From NCBI RefSeq assembly GCF_035222275.1, contig NW_026946359.1:1736001-1800000 (forward strand): a stretch of 64,000 bases of DNA, given 5' to 3'. The translations under genes and the position numbers were made by a program. A model generated the notes under the pieces. That model saw only the letters and a list, made by a program, of their open reading frames with translations. It did no database searches and was not told where the DNA came from. This DNA comes from Podospora bellae-mahoneyi (lineage: Eukaryota; Ascomycota; Sordariomycetes; Sordariales; Podosporaceae). Below, one piece after another: positions 58,074 to 64,000 of the stretch (its first letter is position 1; each line of letters starts with the position of its first letter).

Positions 58074-60273
58074 TCATAAAGAACCTCCCCTAATCACCCT
58101 GACCTGCCCCTGCCCAGCCCTCGGACTCCCCGGGCCCCCCAAAGGTGGCACCAAATACTCCGACGGTCTTCGACTCCCATACTCTGACGGCCGTCTACTC
58201 CCACCCCCACCATCAAACCCACCCGCCACACTCCCATGCCGTTCCCTAAACACCCTCTCCGGGGGCACCAACACATCATCCCCATCGTCCCCTTCCTCGT
58301 GACTAACCCTCCCTCTCCCATTCTGGTGCCAAGCCATCTTAAAGCCTTCCACCCCTTCCCTATCCACCACCGCCCCCCCTTCCTGTTGTTCCTCCTGCCA
58401 CCGTCCCGGTATCCTCACCCCAGACCTGATCCACAAAGTCTTAAACTCCTCCGCCAACACAGCCCAGCTAGTCGCCGCAAAAATAACGGCATTCCACAAC
58501 CCCTGAAGCGGCAACACGACGGCAGAAGCAAGATTGAGCGAGTAGCTCGTCGTAGCTGGGTACATGAGAGCGTAAACGCGGTTGATACTGCTCGGCGTCC
58601 ACGTCACGAGCACTGAGATCGCAAAAACAAACGAGGTCCGGAGATAGGCCAGCTTGATCGGGTCCAGGTTGACAAGCTTGTACCGAAACTTCTTCCACGC
58701 CTGACCGACGTGGTCAAACCTGGTCTTCAACCAATTTTGCCTGTTGACATTCGCGACAGAGGCGGACCGGCATCTGGGGGCAGAGGAAACGCTCGAGATA
58801 GTCTTGAACGGGTTCGAGTGCTGGGTTCGGGAGCACGAGTGCGAGGTGGGGGATCTCCCAAAGTCGTCGGAGTCGAGGGACTCGGCGGGCGATACCCACG
58901 GGTGGAGGGTGGCGGCTGGTGGCTGAGGGGCGGTGGCCATGGCATGGCGGTGGGCGGGCGGTAGGACAGGTGTGATGCTTGACGCGCCGGTGGGTGTCGA
59001 GGGCGGGGTCGCTTCATGCTGCTGGTCGTGAGTGCCATCCGTCAGGGTCGAGGCGTGCGAGGAGCACTCTGCCGCTTCGGCTGTCACTTGGACCTCGGTC
59101 GTCACGGTACCATAGCATGCGCCTCTTCTGTCGTCGAGTTGGGGTTCCTAGCGCGGTTGTTCATGTCAGCATGTCAAACACCCACGGGGCTAAAACGAAG
59201 CAGAGGAAAGAGAAAGAGAAGGGGGAAAACATTTGGAAATGACGTAGTAGGGTGTGACAAACATCTCGCCCCGCGAGACGAGAGCGCAAGAACAGAAAGA
59301 ATGATAAGGGGAAAAAAAAAAGGGGCACCTTTTCCGCTGATCCTCTGAGGTCGGTGCCGGAGGCGTCCTTGGCCTGGTTGCTCAGTGTGAGGTTCCTCAA
59401 CTGGTTACGCTGGTGAAACACATGGTAGCCGACTGCCACGTAGATGAGAGCAGACAGCGCAATGCAAGTCCAGATTGGTAGGTAGTAGAGAAAGATGCGC
59501 AGCTGATTGTACGCGTCGGCAATCCAGCACCACAGCTAAAAGCAAGTGTCAGCATCTTTGTATCATGAAAGTGGGAACCGAGGCCGCCATTGGAGCCGGA
59601 GTCGTGGTGTCGGTGTCGTGCTGAATGTGACGAAACCCTAGGTAGGTACGAGAGAGGTGTTGCGAGATGGGATGGAAAAGAGGACGTACTGTTGCGTTCC
59701 CGTACATGTGCACATCGCCAGGCCGATGGAATAACATGACAACTGCCGGAACGGCGGGCACACCGAAGCAAACGACACAGTACATCCAGAGATGTCTGTG
59801 AAAGTTGTTCGGGTTGTATGCCATGAAAAAAACCATGTACACATTGACAGCCATGGCAAGCGACCACCAAGGATCCGACTGCATGAACCTGGAGCTCCTA
59901 TCAGCATCTCGATAAAGTCCAAAAGACAAAGAAAAACTTACATCTCCAGCAAAAACGCTTGAACTTTACATAGCCCAGAGTCATCCCCGGCGACTATTCC
60001 AGCATAGCCGATCAAGCAGGCGATGCTGGCCCCAACGTTCGCAATGGAAGCAAAGAGGATAAAAGTGTTGGGTACCGTCCGAACCCGCTTAAACATCCAG
60101 TAAGCCCAAAAGATGAAGGAAACCCCCACCAGACTCAGGGAGGCCCCAAACCGTTCCACATGCTGGATGGTGTCTCGTTCTGTCGATGTCAAATTCATGT
60201 AGCCGCTTTGTCCAGGGACAATCTTGAGAGCGGCCATAGCGAGAAAGAAGGAGGGAGACCAAGTGCTGGTCAT
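58074..60273 (-). CDS. cAMP-receptor-like G-protein-coupled receptor
   Basis: Seven-helix plasma-membrane receptor of the Dictyostelium cAMP-receptor-like class found in filamentous fungi. Exons 59942-60273, 59690-59888, 59329-59535 and 58074-59147 encode 603 residues. Joins read LLEMFMQSDPWW, GNATLWCWIADAY and SAEKEPQLDDRRG. The third donor, GTGCCC, is non-standard, but its branch TGCTGAC and TAG acceptor fit. Helices 1-5 lie in exons 1-3 (VGVSFIFWAYWMF, NTFILFASIANVGASIACLI, WWSLAMAVNVYMVFFMA, IFLYYLPIWTCIALSALIYV). A long Ser/Thr/Pro-rich third cytoplasmic loop follows, then helices 6-7 (LRTSFVFAISVLVTW, SAVVLPLQGLWNAVIFAATS) and a long cytoplasmic tail. The tail has a duplicated SRRPSEY motif. 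The ligand is unknown; nutrient or carbon sensing through a G-protein alpha subunit is the family expectation. Confidence 0.92.
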
Positions 60274-62825
60274 GAACAGGGATATATTAAATCTCAGACT
60301 TTTTTGTTGACAAAAGCGGAAGCTGGTGTGGGAGGTGCGCTTGGTCGGTGGCCGGCGGGGGAAGGGGGGAGCAGCAGTCGCGTGGGTGTGTGGGTGTGTG
60401 TTTGTGAGCGAGCGAATGGGTTCGGAATTCAGGTCAGGTCAGTATTCGACGTGGCTGCGCTAGAAGGTAGAAGGTGCATGGGTGAGTGTCAATCCGCAAG
60501 ATTGGGTGCTCAGAAATTGAAGCTCGCTGGTTTGCTGGCGGGGTGTATAGGTCGATAGATGGCCCAGCTGTGTCTCTTGCGGCTGGCTTAAGCTGGAGCA
60601 ACTACCTTACCTGCAGCAATACAACCCCTGATCTGAACCTCTACAGGATCCGACAATGGCTGACCTTGTCCTCTCCACTTTCAGCTAGGTAGCTATTTTG
60701 TTTCTGCTGGTATTCTGGTGTGATATCGCCAGCCTCGATGTTTGTTTCCGTGTTGGCATGCAGCAGCAGGTGCCTCGCTGTCAGTAGCAGGCCTGGATGG
60801 TTACCAGGTACCTGACCCCAGATATCGGGATGAAGCCAAGATGGGAGGAGGCTTGAAAGCCAAGGCGCGGAAGTGACTGAAATGATGTGCCGGGGAGAGA
60901 CGGTTTGTCTGGGGAAGATGCGGCATGAGACAGCTGAAGAACGGCCGCCACAACGAGTGGTGGAAACAAATCTCGAAGGGGGTGGAAGGCGGCCAGCGAC
61001 ACGTCCAAAACGTGCGGGTGCGTGTCTGGTTTTGGTAGGTGCGGATTCTCGAATCGAGTAGAGAGGGAGGGGATCTTCGCCAACACGACAAAGGGGCTTG
61101 ATTGTGCTGCTTCTTGGGTCCTGCATCCAGATGCAGTACCTGCACGCCACCTAATTCCGCCAGCAAATCTGCCCCTGATTGGAGATGCCGTGATTTGTCT
61201 CCCTGGGTGTGTGGTATTCAGGACATGTGAGGCCTGCATGCACTGTGATATTCAAGCCAGAATGGCGGCGACAGTATCAACTCCGTATGCGTCCTGCCGC
61301 ATGGGCTAGACACGATCCACCAAGGCTAAACAAGATAAGGCACACAATGCCTTCCAGTCTTGCAATGCCAAGGCGGGATTTCGAATTGTTGTTTCTCCTC
61401 AGATACACTTGGTTTGAGCTCTTGTTCGAGGCCACTCATGGATGATGTCTGAGCTCACTTTTCCTCCCCCTCAGAGTGGGAGTGGGAACTTTGCTCCAAA
61501 TTGCTCGTGTGACTCGATACCGTGCCATTGCTCTGTGTGATTGGATGTTCCAGCGGAAATCGACAGGACCACAGCATGTGTTCCGGCCGGCCCTCTGTGC
61601 TGGGTGCCTCAGCTTGCAAATTGTTTTTAGACCTCTCTGTTCCATCAAGAAACCGAACTTCAACTCAGTCCTCCAGTCATTTGACGTACCTTAGCGGCTA
61701 AGTGGTATGTGGGCGTCATGTAGGTTCCAATTATGTATGCATGTTTGATACAACGCAAGTGAGTGTTCGTATGGGGATGAAGTGGGAAGTAGTGAGAGGA
61801 GTTTTGAAGGTTCATCATCAGTGAGTGAGTGGTATGTGAGTACCAACCTATGGATAAGGCCAATGAGGCGGCAACAATGATAGTAGCCAATCACACCAAA
61901 GCCAATAGCAGGAAAGATGGCGGTTAAGCTATCCGAAAGCCGTTACAGAGAAGCAAACATTCGTCAACCGTTTGCTGGGGGGGGGCTTTGTGGGCGTTCT
62001 TGGCACTCATGGCGAAGGGGGGCTTTTTGACGACATGAAGCAAACATGAGATGAAAAAACATGGCAGCACAGTGAGCCAGGGGTGGATGAGCAAGCCACA
62101 AATTTGCCTCGATTGGAACTACTGCATTCTGGGACCAGACCTTCGGCCCGAGGGAAAAAGGAACAGACGTCATCCCGTTCTTCTCGTCCGAGTTTTGCCC
62201 AGTATCAACGCCATTGTTTCAAGAGACGAGATGGTGACCTTGACCTGCCTACGACGAGCTTTCCATCTCCGAAAGAGGTACAAGAACGTGGCAAGAACAT
62301 TCTTCCGTTATCGCCGCGCAGATTTCTGAGTTTCGGGTTGAGGCCTAACTTCTGACCAAAAGTCCCATACTCTCAAGTCCTTACGGAAAGGACGAACCGG
62401 GGAGTCGGGCTGTGAGTGCCCTGGTATGGAGCAACCATGCGGAGAAATTGAGATGAAATATGGATCTCTGTGCTGTCGCTCTCCGGTCAGAAAGGCCTGA
62501 GGCAAAATAAATGGACCTTGATGCAGTGTTGTGGAACTTGATTTCTGCGTGAAGCGATCGGACACCCGCGTTCGCACAGACATGGGCAGCGCAAGCAACG
62601 GCCGTCGACCTGACTCCTTCGTCCCTCTTGGAGCGATGCTCGTCATCGATTGGGTGCCTCCTACTTTGGATGAAAACTCAGGCACTGCAACCAAGCAAGT
62701 TGATATTCCGTATTTCACTTCTCGTTCGATGGGCATCTTTTGTCTTCGGTCGATCCAGCGTCTGAGGATCAAGGAAAAGAAGAGGCAGGGCAGGGTATTC
62801 GGGACAGACTGCATTTTCTATTGAT
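60274..62825. other. Long intergenic region upstream of the GPCR gene
   Basis: About 2.5 kb. The GPCR promoter and leader lie at the left end, which includes a GT-rich run near 60385-60405. Frames such as 60641-61150 and 62308-62814 on the minus strand have poor start contexts, no splice sites and no motif. Nothing coding is supported. Confidence 0.45.
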
Positions 62826-63179
62826 TTATGTAAAGTGGGATCCCGGCTTGGCTGCCGTCGCCATGCGACACAGCGCATCGAGCTGGGCACAAGGCACAGG
62901 CACATCCTCGGCCTTCCGGTGAAGCGATGGTTCTGATGTTGTCTTGTTTCCCGTCCTTGTCCTTGACTGTTTCTTCTCAACCGCGAGAGTCACATTTCCG
63001 AGATGTCTTCCTGTCTTTTCTTCAGCTGCCATTGATCGTGACTCCATGTCGGAGAAGGAACACCGAGCCAGGGTAAAATTCTCCTGTCCGAGTCCAGCTC
63101 CATGGATCGGCAACAGAATTGGGACTGCTGTGTTCCGATGCAATTCCAACTCGGGTGTATCCCTGTAGTTTGCTGCCAT
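62826..63179 (-). CDS. Possible small protein, 117 residues
   Basis: ATG-started frame beginning MAANYRDTPELELHRNTAVP with an even, protein-like composition and a Lys/Arg-rich middle (AEEKTGRHLGNVTLAVEKKQ). There is no known motif, signal peptide or membrane helix. No intron is needed. It lies 470 bp downstream of the DUF6314 gene on the same strand and may be part of its 3' transcript. Confidence 0.28.
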   Translation of the reverse strand: MAANYRDTPELELHRNTAVPILLPIHGAGLGQENFTLARCSFSDMESRSMAAEEKTGRHLGNVTLAVEKKQSRTRTGNKTTSEPSLHRKAEDVPVPCAQLDALCRMATAAKPGSHFT

Positions 63180-63650
63180 TTTCCTAGAGTTGAAGACCAA
63201 AGTTTAGGGCTGTCGATTCGGTAGGTAGGCATCTTTCCCGCCTTGACTGGATGTATGCTTTTGTTTGACCAACTTTGTCATCCTTGGAGAAGGCTTGCGA
63301 CCAATGGCGATATCTTTGCATTAGTCTCCAAAGTACCTGCATTAGTTGGGTTGGTAACTCGACCAGTCAGATGGGTGGTGGTGCTGTGCCGAATCCGTTG
63401 ACGGGCAGTGGGCTGACGTTGCTGCAAGCCTCCAGACAGGACTAGAAGGCAAACATGCTATTTTGGAGGTGGAAAATGCCAGGAACCGTTGAAATCTCAC
63501 CGCAACCGCTTGGCGCAAAGATAACTAACTTACCTTATGCGAGTTCACCTCTCATGTTCATCGCATGCCGCCCAAGAAGCCAGTAATGAGGATTGTGCTC
63601 GTAAAATTCAGGACAGGAGCTGACAATCTTTCTAGGTATGTACAAAAGTC

Positions 63651-64000
63651 TCAACGGGTGTAGGTGCCATCGATCGTGTAATCCTTCTGCGGGCCATTGA
63701 CAGTGTACGCCAAATTCCAATCCACCAGGTTGACAGCCTTGAAGCGAAAGTCATACTTGACGTCGTAATAATCTTTGATACACATGTGTCCAGCCGTCGC
63801 CTTCCAGCTCTTTTCATTATCGTCCTTTGGCACCGTAAATTCCACCTTGTGAAAGAGGTAATCGGCCCTCTTCTGATCATCCGTCTTCGCAAACCAGACA
63901 CTGAGCTCGTCCTTGTTCTCGTTGTAGCGCCAAATGTAGCGACGAGTGGCTCGGAAGGTGAAGCCGCTGTCGGCCTCAAAGTCGCCTTCTTCGATGTACA
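63651..64000 (-). CDS. DUF6314-family protein, C-terminal part
   Basis: Open frame entering from the right edge and ending in TGA at 63653-63651; 115 complete codons are visible. Motifs are ATRRYIWRYNENKDELSVWF, ADYLFHKVEF, GHMCIKDYYDVKYDFRF and GPQKDYTIDGTYTR, the pattern of a beta-barrel, lipocalin-like fold described as DUF6314. This family is widespread in fungi, plants and bacteria and its role is unknown; a small hydrophobic ligand is a reasonable guess from the fold. The last visible codon lies at 63998, with two bases of the next codon at the edge. No intron is seen in the visible part. Confidence 0.85.
   Translation of the reverse strand, partial: YIEEGDFEADSGFTFRATRRYIWRYNENKDELSVWFAKTDDQKRADYLFHKVEFTVPKDDNEKSWKATAGHMCIKDYYDVKYDFRFKAVNLVDWNLAYTVNGPQKDYTIDGTYTR

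Noticed and set aside
62308-62814. 168-codon minus-strand frame
   Set aside because: No good ATG context, no motif, and overlapping frames of similar length on the other strand.
1-64000. Transposons, LTR elements, CRISPR arrays, rRNA genes
   Set aside because: No terminal repeats, transposase or reverse-transcriptase motifs, evenly spaced arrays or rRNA-like sequence were seen anywhere in the window.

Overview
This is a 64 kb stretch of nuclear DNA from a filamentous ascomycete, most likely a Sordariomycete and plausibly from the order Sordariales. Genes occur on both strands with no operons. They carry short introns, mostly 50-110 nt, with GTRNGT donors, CTAAC/CTGAC-type branch points and CAG/TAG acceptors, and they have CAMMATG start contexts. 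The set of products (HAK potassium transporter, MSH4, tyrosinase, cAMP-receptor-like GPCR, Rsa4, Bud23, Svp26) is typical of filamentous fungi. I saw no LTR element, DNA transposon, CRISPR array, rRNA gene or virus-like element, and no AT-rich block suggesting heavy repeat-induced point mutation.

Layout. 0-13 kb is sparse: the first exon of an amino-acid permease running off the left edge, two small Cys-containing proteins with decayed relatives between them, two small multi-exon genes that only appear when exons are joined by hand, a homocysteine S-methyltransferase and a secreted DUF1996 protein. 14-26 kb is denser: a hydantoinase/DUF917 fusion, a vacuolar Ca2+/H+ exchanger, a tiny Cys-rich protein, a conserved unknown and the ribosome-assembly factor Rsa4. 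A 4.5 kb gene-poor stretch (25.9-30.5 kb) precedes a Tps3/Tsl1-type trehalose-synthase regulatory subunit. A branched-chain aminotransferase and the HAK potassium transporter follow. 41-54 kb holds an acetoacetate-decarboxylase-like gene with an in-frame UAG, the meiotic gene MSH4 preceded by a 21-bp tandem repeat, a type-3 copper tyrosinase, BUD23, SVP26 and an unrecognised acidic protein. 56-64 kb holds a tRNA-Thr, a cAMP-receptor-like GPCR and the 3' part of a DUF6314 gene that runs off the right edge.

Functional threads. Ribosome biogenesis is represented by Rsa4 (60S) and Bud23 (40S). Ion and nutrient handling is represented by the permease, Ca2+ exchanger and K+ transporter. Stress and signalling are represented by the trehalose subunit and the GPCR. 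Sexual development is suggested by MSH4 and by the decarboxylase-like gene: its single UAG sits where a Trp codon would restore the conserved frame, the sequence type targeted by sexual-stage A-to-I mRNA editing in Sordariomycetes. That gene is the strongest lead in the window. The second is the 21-bp repeat, which keeps open an alternative reading frame overlapping the MSH4 start. All exon joins were made by eye and no database search was possible.
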